Source of the DNA: Massilia brevitalea
GTDB lineage: Bacteria > Pseudomonadota > Gammaproteobacteria > Burkholderiales > Burkholderiaceae_D
Assembly: GCF_030711405.1 (NCBI RefSeq)
Contig: NZ_JAULSI010000030.1
Coordinates: 1 to 64,000 of the forward strand
Length of the DNA: 64,000 nucleotides
Direction of reading: 5' to 3'
A model generated the notes under the pieces. It was not told where the DNA came from. It did no database searches and saw only the letters and a program-made list of their open reading frames with translations. Below are positions 8,757 to 17,586 of the stretch, piece by piece (position 1 is the stretch's first letter; every line of letters begins with the position of its first letter). Made by a program: the position numbers and the translations under genes.

Positions 8757-9629
8757 ATGAAAAAAATCTGCCTGTTTATGAATGGACTGGTCCTCGCCGC
8801 CGCTACCGCCACGGCGCAGGGCGCAAGCATGCAGCTCACGCTCGACACCCCGGATTGCCGCATGCCGCCCGGGAAACCGCTGCCGGACAAATACCAGGCA
8901 CTGGCCAGGAAGGAAAAGGAATTCGCCTGGGTACGGGACGCAAAGCCCGGCGACCATGCCGTGAGCGGCAATGGCTGGGAAAGGGTCGACGGCGCCTCGA
9001 ACCATACCTGGTTTGCGTTTTCGAAGATCGATCTCGACAACGACGGCATGTGCGACTGGTACCTGCACGCGGCTTCTGCCCTGTCGAGCGGAGGCGACCG
9101 CGATTCCATCAATACGCTCTATCTCGGCCGCAAGAACGGCTGGCTGCGCGTTGGCGCCACGGTACCCGCCAACAAGCCGGATGAACTGGGCATTGGCAAG
9201 ACGGACGAACAGCAAGCGCAGTATTTGTTCGGCGAAGAGGCCAGCGTCATCCATGATGCGAAGAACAGGGTGAACTACCTGGTCGGCGCTTTCTACAATC
9301 GCCACGTGCAACGCGACAGCATGCCCGGCTACCGCATCCTGGCATGGGACGCCGGCCGCAACACTTTGCGCCTCCTCGACAAATGGGAGCCCGGATCGCC
9401 GGCGGCCGAGGTGTACGCGTTCTTCAAGGCGCACGGCGCCCGCTTGCCTGCCGAGAAAGCCGCTGCGCAAGAGGACACGGTCGACCGTTTCGATGAAGAA
9501 ATCGAGCAGTTCGAACTGAAACAGGCCTGCAGCCCGGACAGCCCGCAACGGTCGTCGCCCGAGCTGTACGGCGCCGTGTCGCGCCACCTGCTCGCGCGCT
9601 GCAAGCGCTCAGGATCGAACACCCGCTGA
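8757..9629 (+). CDS. Exported hypothetical protein, GC-rich paralogue of the gene at 7057
   Basis: The product has 290 residues, with the start chosen at MKKICLFMNG because a signal peptide follows (cleavage near ATAQG). It shares DLDNDGMCDW, SSGGDRDSIN, LFGEE, LDKWEPG, YAFFKAHGAR and SRHLLARCK with the 7057-7908 product across its length. Base composition here matches the host, unlike that copy, so this may be the resident version. The stop overlaps the next start by one base (TGATG). Function unknown. Confidence 0.65.
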   Translation: MKKICLFMNGLVLAAATATAQGASMQLTLDTPDCRMPPGKPLPDKYQALARKEKEFAWVRDAKPGDHAVSGNGWERVDGASNHTWFAFSKIDLDNDGMCDWYLHAASALSSGGDRDSINTLYLGRKNGWLRVGATVPANKPDELGIGKTDEQQAQYLFGEEASVIHDAKNRVNYLVGAFYNRHVQRDSMPGYRILAWDAGRNTLRLLDKWEPGSPAAEVYAFFKAHGARLPAEKAAAQEDTVDRFDEEIEQFELKQACSPDSPQRSSPELYGAVSRHLLARCKRSGSNTR

Positions 9630-10249
9630 TGCGCTCGTGGATCCTGTCCCTGCCCCGCCTGCTCGGCCTTTTCCTGTTGAGCGGATGTGCGGCATCCGCA
9701 CACGGAACCGACCGGCAGCCCGGGTTCGGCACGCTCCGGCTCGACGCCAACCCGGAGAAAAACTTCGTCACCATCCAGGACGAAGCCGGCCGCCAGTTCG
9801 CGGGCGCCGCACGGCTTAGCAAGAAAATCGCCAGTCATGTGTCCGGCGGGTCGCGCGCCATTCCCCGCGCAATCCGGGCAACCTGGCGCAGCGGCTCGCC
9901 CGTGCTCACGAGCGACGGCGTCTGGAGCGGCGGCACCGTCCTGGGCGACTACACGGCAACGGTTGCGCAGCGCATCCCGCCCGAGGTCTTCGACGACATG
10001 CGCCGGCACGGCGGTGCCCTGCGCCTGAAGATCAGGATCGTGGACGGCGCCGTGCTGGTCGGCTGGGATGTCGAACGATACGTCCCGATCGAAGGCTGGA
10101 AGCCGGGCGACGGCGACAGCGGTATTCACTATCACATGGCCGGCGGCGACTTTCGCGAGGACAAGGTTATTAACGGCAAGATCGTCGAACCGGGCTGGGA
10201 ACGCATACCGCCGACACCGGCGACGGCCGCCCAGGGAGAACAGCCATGA
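9629..10249 (+). CDS. Hypothetical lipoprotein
   Basis: The 206-residue product begins with a short signal and a lipobox LLSGC, with Cys at residue 20, so it should be acylated and membrane anchored. The mature region is a mixed alpha/beta domain with WRSGSPVL, GWDVERY and Gly/Asp-rich turns. It is tightly packed between neighbours, overlapping one base upstream and four downstream. This supports one operon of envelope proteins after the RHS gene. The family is not recognised. Confidence 0.65.
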   Translation: MRSWILSLPRLLGLFLLSGCAASAHGTDRQPGFGTLRLDANPEKNFVTIQDEAGRQFAGAARLSKKIASHVSGGSRAIPRAIRATWRSGSPVLTSDGVWSGGTVLGDYTATVAQRIPPEVFDDMRRHGGALRLKIRIVDGAVLVGWDVERYVPIEGWKPGDGDSGIHYHMAGGDFREDKVINGKIVEPGWERIPPTPATAAQGEQP

Positions 10250-10920
10250 CACCGGCAGTCCTGGCGCGCGCCGCCGTCCTGCTCTTGTTGACAGGCGCGG
10301 CCATCGGTGCGCAGGCGGCTCCGCTTGCAGGCGACCTGGTACTTGCTGATGAAACTGCCTGCAGGAAGCCGGGCCTGGCCGCGCCGCCGCGCCTGAAGGA
10401 ATCCCACGAGCGTTACAACATCCAGCGCCGCTACATCGACCTTGATGGCAGCGGCACCTGCGTGCTGATGGAATTCTGGGTGGAGCGGCTGAGCGGCAGC
10501 GACTCGCCCGGCATGCGCGTGCTCGGGCACCGCTTCCTGCGCGCCGCGGGCAAGAAATGGGTGGCGTTCGAGACCGATCTGCGGCTGTTTCCCTACCTGC
10601 TGCGCGCGCCGGGCAGCGGACAGGTTTACCTGGTCGTTGCGCCCGACGACGACATGGACAGCATAAGCGCCGGCAATGTCCCGCCGGAAGTTTATGTACG
10701 CGGCGGCTGGCAGATCCGCGAGCCGGGTTGGGTGGACAGGTATGTGTTGCTGCCGGTTGGCCAGGATAAGGGCCGCATCCTGCGTACGCTGGCCGACCGG
10801 CTGGTGCGGCGCACGCCGCCGGACAAGCAGACGCGCGGCGAGCGCGAACGCATCCGGGCCTTGCTGTTCGAAGCGGCCCAGGCGGACATCGCAGTCTCAC
10901 CGGCAGTGCGCCAGGAGTGA
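10246..10920 (+). CDS. Exported hypothetical protein with DLDGSGTC motif
   Basis: The 224-residue product has an Ala/Leu-rich signal peptide with cleavage near AQAAP. The mature protein contains IDLDGSGTCVLMEFW, a degenerate version of the Asp-rich signature in the three genes before it, followed by a VAPDDDMDSI segment recalling the DRDSIN block. The C-terminus is basic and helical. It is probably the last gene of the run, since about 290 bases of non-coding DNA follow. Function unknown. Confidence 0.6.
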   Translation: MTPAVLARAAVLLLLTGAAIGAQAAPLAGDLVLADETACRKPGLAAPPRLKESHERYNIQRRYIDLDGSGTCVLMEFWVERLSGSDSPGMRVLGHRFLRAAGKKWVAFETDLRLFPYLLRAPGSGQVYLVVAPDDDMDSISAGNVPPEVYVRGGWQIREPGWVDRYVLLPVGQDKGRILRTLADRLVRRTPPDKQTRGERERIRALLFEAAQADIAVSPAVRQE

Positions 10921-11088
10921 TGGTGCGTTTGCTGCCGCGCGATAACGGCAAGAAACTTGAGATAGCGCTGCACAATGCATCGCAGCGAAAGGAAACGATG
11001 AGCCGTTGAATCGTTGCCCCATGGATTTAATTGACTGCGGAGATGTCGTTACAACCCAACTCGGCAATAAAAGATATGCAAATTGTGC

Positions 11089-11116
11089 TTCACGAAAGCA
11101 AACTTATCCCTATAAT
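11089..11116 (+). promoter_or_regulatory. Promoter of the cold-shock gene
   Basis: A consensus -10 TATAAT lies at 11111-11116 with a weak -35 TTCACG at 11089-11094, 16 bases apart. Transcription would start about 90 bases before the ATG. That leaves a long 5' leader, as is usual for cspA-type genes. Confidence 0.55.
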
Positions 11117-11211
11117 AAATCTGCTTTGTTGAGTACGGCGCTAAACGTCATCCGTTCACACCAGTAGTTCAGGCAAGGCATAACAACTAATAACTTTAGG
11201 GGAGTAACAAA

Positions 11212-11415
11212 ATGACGAGCGGTACCGTTAAATGGTTCAACGATGCAAAAGGTTTTGGTTTCATCACGCCTGACGGCGGCGGTGAAGACGTGTTCGCGCA
11301 CTTCTCGGCGATCAACGCACAAGGCTTCAAATCGCTGGCCGAAAACCAGCGCGTGACTTTCGAGATCACCACCGGTCCGAAGGGCAAGCAGGCTGCGAAC
11401 ATCCAGCCAGCGTAA
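11212..11415 (+). CDS. cspA: Cold-shock protein (CspA family)
   Basis: The 67-residue product is a single OB-fold cold-shock domain. Both nucleic-acid-binding signatures are present: KGFGFI (RNP1) and VFAHF (RNP2), after the standard GTVKWFN opening. Such proteins bind single-stranded RNA and melt secondary structure. A strong AGGGGAG sits seven bases before the ATG. The gene is monocistronic between its own promoter and a terminator, with a roughly 90-base leader that may act as a thermosensor, as in known cspA genes (inferred). The exact paralogue letter cannot be told from sequence alone. Confidence 0.95.
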   Translation: MTSGTVKWFNDAKGFGFITPDGGGEDVFAHFSAINAQGFKSLAENQRVTFEITTGPKGKQAANIQPA

Positions 11416-11451
11416 TTGACGATGCCGGCCTTGGCCGGCTGCGTTGAAACG

Positions 11452-11477
11452 AAAAAGCCAGCGCGAGCTGGCTTTTT
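11452..11477 (+). terminator. Rho-independent terminator of the cold-shock gene
   Basis: A perfect stem (AAAAAGCCAGC / GCTGGCTTTTT) with a four-base GCGA loop ends in a T run, 36 bases after the stop codon. The A-run on the other side could make it bidirectional. Confidence 0.85.
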
Positions 11478-11526
11478 CATTGCGGCGGTGGATTTGTGTT
11501 GGCTTACGGTTTATTGATGGCCTCAA

Positions 11527-11580
11527 CCGTACGGTGGGGTGTTTGAGGCCGGGGGCCTCAAACACGAAGTGCCCACGCGG
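11527..11580 (-). repeat. 54-bp palindromic interspersed repeat, copy 1 (inverted)
   Basis: The reverse complement of this stretch is identical to 50033-50086 and differs at one base from 11722-11775. Its centre is a palindrome (GTTTGAGGCC / GGCCTCAAAC), and one end begins CCGCGTGGGCAC like the shorter repeats elsewhere in the window. It faces copy 2 head to head across about 140 bases of unassigned DNA. Confidence 0.85.
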
Positions 11581-11721
11581 AACGATGATCAGCGTTACGG
11601 GTGTTTCAGACCCGAACGGAGCATGGCGTTGGCAGATTCCAAAGCGTTTCGTTAGCGCCGCAAGGCATCGTCAGGCCGCGGAGCGAATCGTCACCGCCAC
11701 GGACGCCGGCTGCGCACGTAA

Positions 11722-11775
11722 CCGCGTGGGCACTTCGTGTTTGAGGCCCCCAGCCTCAAACACCCCACCGTACGG
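11722..11775 (+). repeat. 54-bp palindromic interspersed repeat, copy 2
   Basis: Matches copy 1 in inverted orientation with one mismatch (an A instead of a G in the central CCCCCGGCC). The inverted pair and its spacer occupy the space between the cold-shock gene and the DUF971 gene. No open frame in the spacer looks genuine. Confidence 0.85.
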
Positions 11776-11799
11776 TTCAGGCCGCAGACCATTGCATCT

Positions 11800-12225
11800 T
11801 CAGTGGCTATGCCCGCTGCACCCGCCGCCGCTACGCTTCAGTTCGCCCGGCAGGATCTTGCCCGGCTCGCGGCCGCTGTCGCCCTCGAAACCGGCGGCGT
11901 GCAAACGGCCCATGTAGTCTTCCCACAGCGCGCCTTGCTCGCTGCCGAGCTTGTACAAGTAATCCCAGGTATAGATGCCGCTGTTGTGGCCATCGGTAAA
12001 GACCGGCTTGATCGCGTAATTGCCGACCGGTTCCACGCCGCTCACGCTCACCTCGCGCTTGCCGACCTGCAGGGTTTCCTGGCCCGGGCCGTGGCCCTTC
12101 ACTTCGGCCGAGGGCGAATACACGCGCATCAGTTCGAAAGGAATCGAGAAGCTGCTGCCGTCGTCGAAAGCGATCTCGAGGATGCGGGATTTCTGGCGGA
12201 CGGCCAGGTCGGTTGGTTGTGGCAT
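11800..12225 (-). CDS. DUF971 (GBBH-like N-terminal domain) protein
   Basis: The 141-residue product matches the DUF971 family, which resembles the N-terminal zinc-binding domain of gamma-butyrobetaine hydroxylase. Family features include LEIAFDDG near the start, FELMRVYSPSAEV, and the YAIKP...FTDGHNSGIYTWDYLY block. The His-rich C-terminal tail (CSGHSH) is likely species-specific. It lies seven bases after the HIT-family gene on the same strand, forming an operon. The biochemical role of stand-alone DUF971 proteins is not established; links to Fe-S proteins have been suggested for the family. Confidence 0.85.
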   Translation of the reverse strand: MPQPTDLAVRQKSRILEIAFDDGSSFSIPFELMRVYSPSAEVKGHGPGQETLQVGKREVSVSGVEPVGNYAIKPVFTDGHNSGIYTWDYLYKLGSEQGALWEDYMGRLHAAGFEGDSGREPGKILPGELKRSGGGCSGHSH

Positions 12226-12232
12226 TACGGGT

Positions 12233-12682
12233 TCATCCTTCTTGGTTCATGCGCCGCGCAATCGCGTCGGCGAGCTCGGGCAGCAGCGCGCGGCGTGCGG
12301 CGAGCGTGTCTGGTTCGGTCTGGCGCACCACCGCGGCCCACACGGGCGCGGGGAAGTGCGCATCGTCAGTGTAGCGCGGGATCACGTGCCAGTGCAGGTG
12401 CGGCACCACGTTGCCCAGGCTGGCCACGTTGACCTTGGTGGGCTTCATCACCTCGCGCACGGCCTGCTCGACTTCATGCACGGCGTCGTTCAGCAGCAGG
12501 CGGTCGTCGCGCGCCAGGTCGCTCATCTCGCGCACATGGTCGCGCCAGACCACGCGGCAAAAGCCGGGATAATTGGCGTCGTCGACGATGATCACCGACA
12601 GTTTGCTGTCGGCGTAGACCGTCATTGGCGCGGCCAGGTCGCACAGTTCGCAGCCCGGTTCGCGCAGTGGAGCACTCGTCAT
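12233..12682 (-). CDS. HIT-family nucleotide hydrolase/transferase
   Basis: The 149-residue protein carries the histidine-triad motif [11 protein letters not shown] near residues 94-104, whose central His acts as nucleophile on nucleoside phosphoramidates or dinucleotides. An N-terminal CELC pair may bind metal. The start at 12682 overlaps the stop of the upstream oxidoreductase by four bases, which fixes it as the start and shows coupling. The substrate cannot be predicted from sequence. Confidence 0.9.
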   Translation of the reverse strand: MTSAPLREPGCELCDLAAPMTVYADSKLSVIIVDDANYPGFCRVVWRDHVREMSDLARDDRLLLNDAVHEVEQAVREVMKPTKVNVASLGNVVPHLHWHVIPRYTDDAHFPAPVWAAVVRQTEPDTLAARRALLPELADAIARRMNQEG

Positions 12683-15600
12683 ACCAACACCCTTTCGATG
12701 CCGCCGTTGTTGGCACGCGCCACGTAATCCGGCAGCCAGTTCTCGCCCAGCAGGTGCTTCGCAATCTCGACCACGATGTAGTCGGCGCTGGTGCCGGCGT
12801 CGGCATTGTAGCGCGACAGGCCCTGCAGGCAGGACGGGCAGCTGGTCAGCACTTTCACTTCGCCCTCGAAGCCGTCTTCGCGCAGTTTGGCGGCGCCCTT
12901 CTGGATCTCGCTCTCCTTGCGGTAGCGGACCTGGGTGGCGATGTCGGGACGGGTAATGGCAAAGGTGCCGGACTCGCCGCAGCAGCGGTCGCTTTTCTCG
13001 ATCTTCACGTTGTCCACGGTCTGGACCAGCGCGTTCACGGTCTTCACCGAATCCTGCATTTTCATCGGCGTGTGGCAGGGGTCGTGGTACATGTAGCGGG
13101 TGCCGTTCACGCCTTCGAGCTTGACGCCCTTCTCCAGCAGGTATTCGTGGATGTCCATGATGCGGCAGCCAGGGAAGATCTTCTCGAACTCGTAGGTCGC
13201 GAGCTGGTCGTAGCAGGTGCCGCACGAGACCAGCACGGTCTTGATGTCCAGATAATTCAGCGTGTTCGCCATGCGGTGGAACAGCACGCGGTTATCGGTC
13301 ATCATCTTGTCGGCCTTGTCGTACTGGCCTGCTCCCCGTTGGGGATAGCCGCAGCACAGATAACCCGGCGGCAGCACGGTCTGCACACCCACTTCCCACA
13401 GCATCGCCTGCGTGGCCAAGCCCACCTGCGAGAACAGGCGCTCGGAGCCACAGCCGGGGAAGTAGAACACGGCTTCGGTATCGGCCGTCGTCGCCTTCGG
13501 GTTGCGGATGATCGGAATGACCTTGTCGTCCTCGATGTCGAGCAGTGCGCGCGCCGTCTTCTTTGGCAGATTGCCCGGCATTTTCTTGTTGATGAAGTGG
13601 ATCACCTGCTCGCGCACGGGCGCCTTGCCGGTGGTCGGCGGCGGCGCCTTCACCTGATCCTTGGCGAAGCCGCGCAGCAGCTTGTTGCCGAGGCGCTGGG
13701 CCTTGAAGCCGAAGCCGACCATCGCCTGGCGCGTGGCGTTGATGGTGGTCGGGTCGGTGGCGTTCAGGAAGAACATGGCCGCGCGGTTGGCTGGCTTGAA
13801 GCTGCGCTTGTCCATCTTGCGCAGCAGGTTACGCATGTTCATCGACACATCGCCGAAGTCGATGTTCACCGGGCACGGGGTCACGCACTTGTGGCACACG
13901 GTGCAGTGATCCGACACGTCCTCGAACTCTTCCCAGTGGCGGATCGAGACGCCGCGGCGGGTCTGCTCCTCATACAGGAAGGCTTCGATCAGGGCGGACG
14001 TGGCCAGGATCTTGTCGCGCGGCGAGTACAGCAAATTCGATTGCGGCACGTGCGTGGTGCAGACCGGCTTGCACTTCCCGCAGCGCAGGCAGTCCTTGAT
14101 GGAGTTGGCGATCTCGCCGATGTCGCTCTGCTGCATGATCAGCGACTCGTGGCCCATCAGGCCGAACGAAGGCGTGTAGGCATTCGTCAAATCCGCCGCC
14201 ATCGCCGTGGTGTTCAGGAGCTTGCCCTTGTTGAAGCGGCCTTCCGGATCGACGCGTTCCTTGTACTCGCGGAATTCGCGGATCTCTTCGTCGGTCAGGA
14301 ATTCGAGCTTGGTGATGCCGATGCCGTGTTCGCCCGAGATCACGCCATCGAGCGAACGCGCCAGCTTCATGATGCGCTCGACCGCCTTGTGCGCATCCTG
14401 CAGCATGGCGTAGTCGTCCGAGTTCACCGGCAGGTTCGTGTGCACGTTGCCGTCGCCGGCGTGCATGTGCAGGGCAACGAAAACGCGCGAGCGCAGCACC
14501 CGCTTATGGATGGCGACGGTCTCGTCGAGGATGCATTTGTAGGCGGCGCCGTTGAAGATCTGGCGCAGCGGCGCGCGCAAATCCCCCTTCCACGAGATGC
14601 GCAGCGTGTGGTCCTGGACCACATCGAACAGGGTGGCGTCGGGATGACTGCCGATGCGCGCGTCGAAGCCGGCGGACAGCTGACCCAGGCCGAGTTCATC
14701 GAGCTGCGCATGCACGGCGCGCAGCGGCTGGTCGAGGTTCGCCAGGATGAAGGCCCAGCGTGCGCCGACCTGCTCGACCAGCGCCACGGCCTGCTGCGGG
14801 CGGTCGCCCATGATTTCGTCGCGCGCTACCGTGTCGCCGCTGGCGTCGTCGCTTTTTTCCAGCGGCAGGTTGCCGCCCGACAGATAGGTGTGCAGCTGTT
14901 CGGCCAGCTGCAGCTTGTTCTTGATCGACAGCTCGACGTTGATGCGCTCGATGCCGTCGGTGTATTCGCCCATGCGGTTCAGCGGGATCACGACGTCTTC
15001 GTTGATCTTGAAGGCGTTGGTGTGGCGGGCGATGGCCGCAGTGCGCGCGCGATCGAGCCAGAATTTTTTTCGCGCTTCCGGGCTGACGGCGACAAAACCT
15101 TCGCCGACGCGGGTGTTCGCGATGCGCACTACTTCCGAGGCGGCCAGCGCCACCGCGTTTTCGTCGTCGCCCACGATGTCGCCGAACAACGCCATTTTCG
15201 GCAGCGTGCCGCGCTTCGATTTGGTGGCGTAGCCGACCGCGCGCAGGTAGCGTTCATCCAGGTGTTCGAGGCCGGCGAGACGCAGTGTCTCGAATTCGGG
15301 CTTGCCGCTTTTCGGCAGGCCGTCGAGGTAATCCTTGATTTCGACGATCGACGGAATCGCATCGCGCGCCTGGCCGAAGAATTCCAGCGCCACGGTGCGC
15401 GTGAACTTCGGCATCTTGTGCAGGATCCAGCGGCCGGAGGTGATCAAGCCATCGGTGCCCTCTTTCTGCACGCCCGGCAGGCCGGCGAGGAACTTGTCGG
15501 TGACGTCCTTGCCCAGGCCCTCCTTGCGGAACTTGCGGCCTTCGATCGTCAGGGTCTCGGTGCGGAAAGGCTCGCCCTTCGGCGCGCCCTTGGTGGACGG

Positions 15601-16686
15601 ATGGGTCCATTCGAGCTTGAACACGGCGGTCGGCGCGTCGTGGATCTTGCCGAGGTTGTGGTCGATGCGCGTGACTTCGAGCCAGTCGCCGTTCGGGTCG
15701 ACCATGCGCCAGGAAGCCAGGTTGTCCAGCGCCGTGCCCCACAGGACGGCCTTCTTGCCGCCCGCGTTCATGGCAATGTTCCCGCCGATGCAGGAGGCGT
15801 GGGCCGAGGTCGGATCCACCGCGAACACGAAGCCGGCCTTTTCGGCGGCCTGCGACACGCGCTGGGTGACGACGCCGGCGCCGGTGTAGATGGTCGCGTA
15901 GTCGCGGTCCAGGCCGGGCAGGCGCGTCTGCTCGACCTCGCCCAGGGCGATCAGCTTTTCGGTGTTGATCACGGCCGACATCGGGCTCAGGGGAATCGCG
16001 CCGCCGGTATAGCCGGTGCCGCCGCCGCGCGGGATGATGGTCAGTCCGAGTTCGATGCAGCCTTTGACCAGGCCGGCCATTTCTTCTTCGCTGTCAGGGA
16101 CCAGCACCAGGAAGGGATATTCGACGCGCCAGTCGGTGGCGTCGGTGACGTGCGAGACGCGGTGCATGCCGTCGAAGCGGATGTTGCGCTTGTCGGTATA
16201 GGCGCCGAGGACGGCGCGGGCGCGCTTGCGCAGGTCGTACATGTCGCGGAACTCGCGGCCGAAGTCGTCGACGGCCTTGCGTGCGGCCTGCAGGAGCTGC
16301 TCGACGGCGGCGCTGCGGGCGGCGGCGGTTTCCTGGTCGCCTTCGGTGCTGTCGACAGTCACGCGGCGTTTATCCACTTCGGCCAGGCGGTGGTGCAAGG
16401 CGTCGATCAGTTTCTGGCGCCGCTTCGGGTTGTCCAGCAAGTCGTCCTGCAAATAGGGATTGCGGCGCACCACCCAGATATCGCCCAGCACCTCGTACAG
16501 CATGCGTGCCGAGCGGCCGGTCTGACGGGCGCCGCGCAGTTCGTCGAGCAGCTGCCAGCACGATTCGCCAAGCAGGCGGATCACGATCTCGCGGTCGGAA
16601 AACGAGGTGTAGTTATAAGGGATTTCGCGCAGGCGGGCCGGCGCGTTGTCGGCGAGGAGCGTGTGGATGTGTGCTGGGGCGTTCAT
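12679..16686 (-). CDS. Giant FAD/Fe-S oxidoreductase (DUF3683; D-2-hydroxyacid dehydrogenase type)
   Basis: The 1335-residue protein starts at MNAPAHIH. An N-terminal DUF3683 region is followed by a PCMH-type FAD-binding domain ([11 protein letters not shown] near residue 224) and an FAD-oxidase C-terminal domain with the [10 protein letters not shown] signature. Two ferredoxin motifs follow ([11 protein letters not shown] near 865 and [12 protein letters not shown] near 927). Two CCG domains close it (CCGYPQRG and CCGESG, with CGTC, CPSC and DPCH). This is a fusion of GlcD/DLD-like and GlpC/GlcF-like subunits, so oxidation of a 2-hydroxy acid such as D-lactate or glycolate with transfer to the quinone pool is likely. 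The exact substrate is not determined. Confidence 0.9.
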   Translation of the reverse strand: MNAPAHIHTLLADNAPARLREIPYNYTSFSDREIVIRLLGESCWQLLDELRGARQTGRSARMLYEVLGDIWVVRRNPYLQDDLLDNPKRRQKLIDALHHRLAEVDKRRVTVDSTEGDQETAAARSAAVEQLLQAARKAVDDFGREFRDMYDLRKRARAVLGAYTDKRNIRFDGMHRVSHVTDATDWRVEYPFLVLVPDSEEEMAGLVKGCIELGLTIIPRGGGTGYTGGAIPLSPMSAVINTEKLIALGEVEQTRLPGLDRDYATIYTGAGVVTQRVSQAAEKAGFVFAVDPTSAHASCIGGNIAMNAGGKKAVLWGTALDNLASWRMVDPNGDWLEVTRIDHNLGKIHDAPTAVFKLEWTHPSTKGAPKGEPFRTETLTIEGRKFRKEGLGKDVTDKFLAGLPGVQKEGTDGLITSGRWILHKMPKFTRTVALEFFGQARDAIPSIVEIKDYLDGLPKSGKPEFETLRLAGLEHLDERYLRAVGYATKSKRGTLPKMALFGDIVGDDENAVALAASEVVRIANTRVGEGFVAVSPEARKKFWLDRARTAAIARHTNAFKINEDVVIPLNRMGEYTDGIERINVELSIKNKLQLAEQLHTYLSGGNLPLEKSDDASGDTVARDEIMGDRPQQAVALVEQVGARWAFILANLDQPLRAVHAQLDELGLGQLSAGFDARIGSHPDATLFDVVQDHTLRISWKGDLRAPLRQIFNGAAYKCILDETVAIHKRVLRSRVFVALHMHAGDGNVHTNLPVNSDDYAMLQDAHKAVERIMKLARSLDGVISGEHGIGITKLEFLTDEEIREFREYKERVDPEGRFNKGKLLNTTAMAADLTNAYTPSFGLMGHESLIMQQSDIGEIANSIKDCLRCGKCKPVCTTHVPQSNLLYSPRDKILATSALIEAFLYEEQTRRGVSIRHWEEFEDVSDHCTVCHKCVTPCPVNIDFGDVSMNMRNLLRKMDKRSFKPANRAAMFFLNATDPTTINATRQAMVGFGFKAQRLGNKLLRGFAKDQVKAPPPTTGKAPVREQVIHFINKKMPGNLPKKTARALLDIEDDKVIPIIRNPKATTADTEAVFYFPGCGSERLFSQVGLATQAMLWEVGVQTVLPPGYLCCGYPQRGAGQYDKADKMMTDNRVLFHRMANTLNYLDIKTVLVSCGTCYDQLATYEFEKIFPGCRIMDIHEYLLEKGVKLEGVNGTRYMYHDPCHTPMKMQDSVKTVNALVQTVDNVKIEKSDRCCGESGTFAITRPDIATQVRYRKESEIQKGAAKLREDGFEGEVKVLTSCPSCLQGLSRYNADAGTSADYIVVEIAKHLLGENWLPDYVARANNGGIERVLV

Positions 16687-16804
16687 GGATGGGATCGATG
16701 TTGGACTGGCCCGAAGGACAACCATTCTAGCTTATTGCGGCGCACAACGCTGGGCCGCGGGGAAACCGCGCGGGCTCGCTGAGCAACAAAATTTGCATCG
16801 AAGC

Positions 16805-16835
16805 CTTTCCATGCAAATTTCCTTTGCATGGAAAG
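16805..16835. repeat. Perfect 13-bp inverted repeat with 5-base loop
   Basis: CTTTCCATGCAAA and its exact complement flank TTTCC in the gap between the DedA-like gene and the large oxidoreductase, both on the minus strand. It lacks a T tract, so it is not a classical terminator. It could be an mRNA-end structure or an operator. Confidence 0.6.
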
Positions 16836-16898
16836 CCGCTTTGGCAATGAAGATTAGCCTTGGAGCAAACTCATCCAAATCGCATGCGTTGCCGATGT

Positions 16899-17402
16899 TC
16901 AGCCGGTGATTTGCGTGATCAGGTCGCCGATGCGTTTCCAGAAACCGTCCGGCACGTAGAGCAATACGGCGGTCATGGTGAGGTAGCGCGCGAATTTGCC
17001 GATCGCCATGTACATCACGCTGGGCCAGAACGGCAGGTGCAGCCAGCCGGCCAGGGTGCACAGGGGGTCGCCGACGCCGGGCACCCAGGACAGCAGCATG
17101 GTCTTGGCGCCGAAACGGCGCAGCCAGCCGAACCAGCGGCTCTGGCGTTCCTTGGCAAAGGCGATCTTGGCGCGGTAGCCGATGCCATAGTTCAGCACGC
17201 CGCCGAGGGTGTTGCCGACGGTGGCCACCAGGATCGCCGGCCAGAACATGGCAGGATTCGCCTTGACGACCGCGAACACGGCCGGCTCGGAACCGAGCGG
17301 CACCAGGGTGGCGGACACGAATGCAATGAGGAATACCGACGTAAGCCCGACTGAGGGAGCGGCAAGAACCTTGAGCAGCCAGAGGACGGCGGTTTCGATC
17401 AT
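16899..17402 (-). CDS. YqaA-like (DedA/SNARE-associated) inner-membrane protein
   Basis: The 167-residue protein has about four to five hydrophobic segments and the family pattern: SEPAVFAV in the first half, GNTLGGVLNYGIGY, then an amphipathic basic stretch (RFGAKTMLLSWVPGVGDPLC). This resembles the YqaA subgroup of the DedA/VTT superfamily, small membrane proteins linked to lipid handling. It is divergent from ilvA, with about 180 bases between. A precise role is unknown. Confidence 0.8.
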   Translation of the reverse strand: MIETAVLWLLKVLAAPSVGLTSVFLIAFVSATLVPLGSEPAVFAVVKANPAMFWPAILVATVGNTLGGVLNYGIGYRAKIAFAKERQSRWFGWLRRFGAKTMLLSWVPGVGDPLCTLAGWLHLPFWPSVMYMAIGKFARYLTMTAVLLYVPDGFWKRIGDLITQITG

Positions 17403-17586
17403 CGGTGGCCATGGAGGAGTTAGATTGGTCCATTATAATGAGGAAAATCTATCGCCCTCGACACGATACGGCACGCTAACACCCCAGCGCTTCGTATCGG
17501 CTGCATGCCTCGGTCATCCGCCAGGGAACACAGTCTCGCGTCACCGGAAACCAGGACACTGGCCTTTACCTTTCCCTTTCCCGACC

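Noticed and set aside
10920-11009. 29-residue frame overlapping the stop of the 10246 gene
   Set aside because: Very short, with the ribosome-binding-like AGGAG only three bases from the ATG, and no conserved feature.
12625-16782. 1385-codon open frame antisense to the giant oxidoreductase
   Set aside because: The minus-strand protein has all the FAD and Fe-S motifs; the opposite frame has only low-complexity His/Val/Ala sequence.
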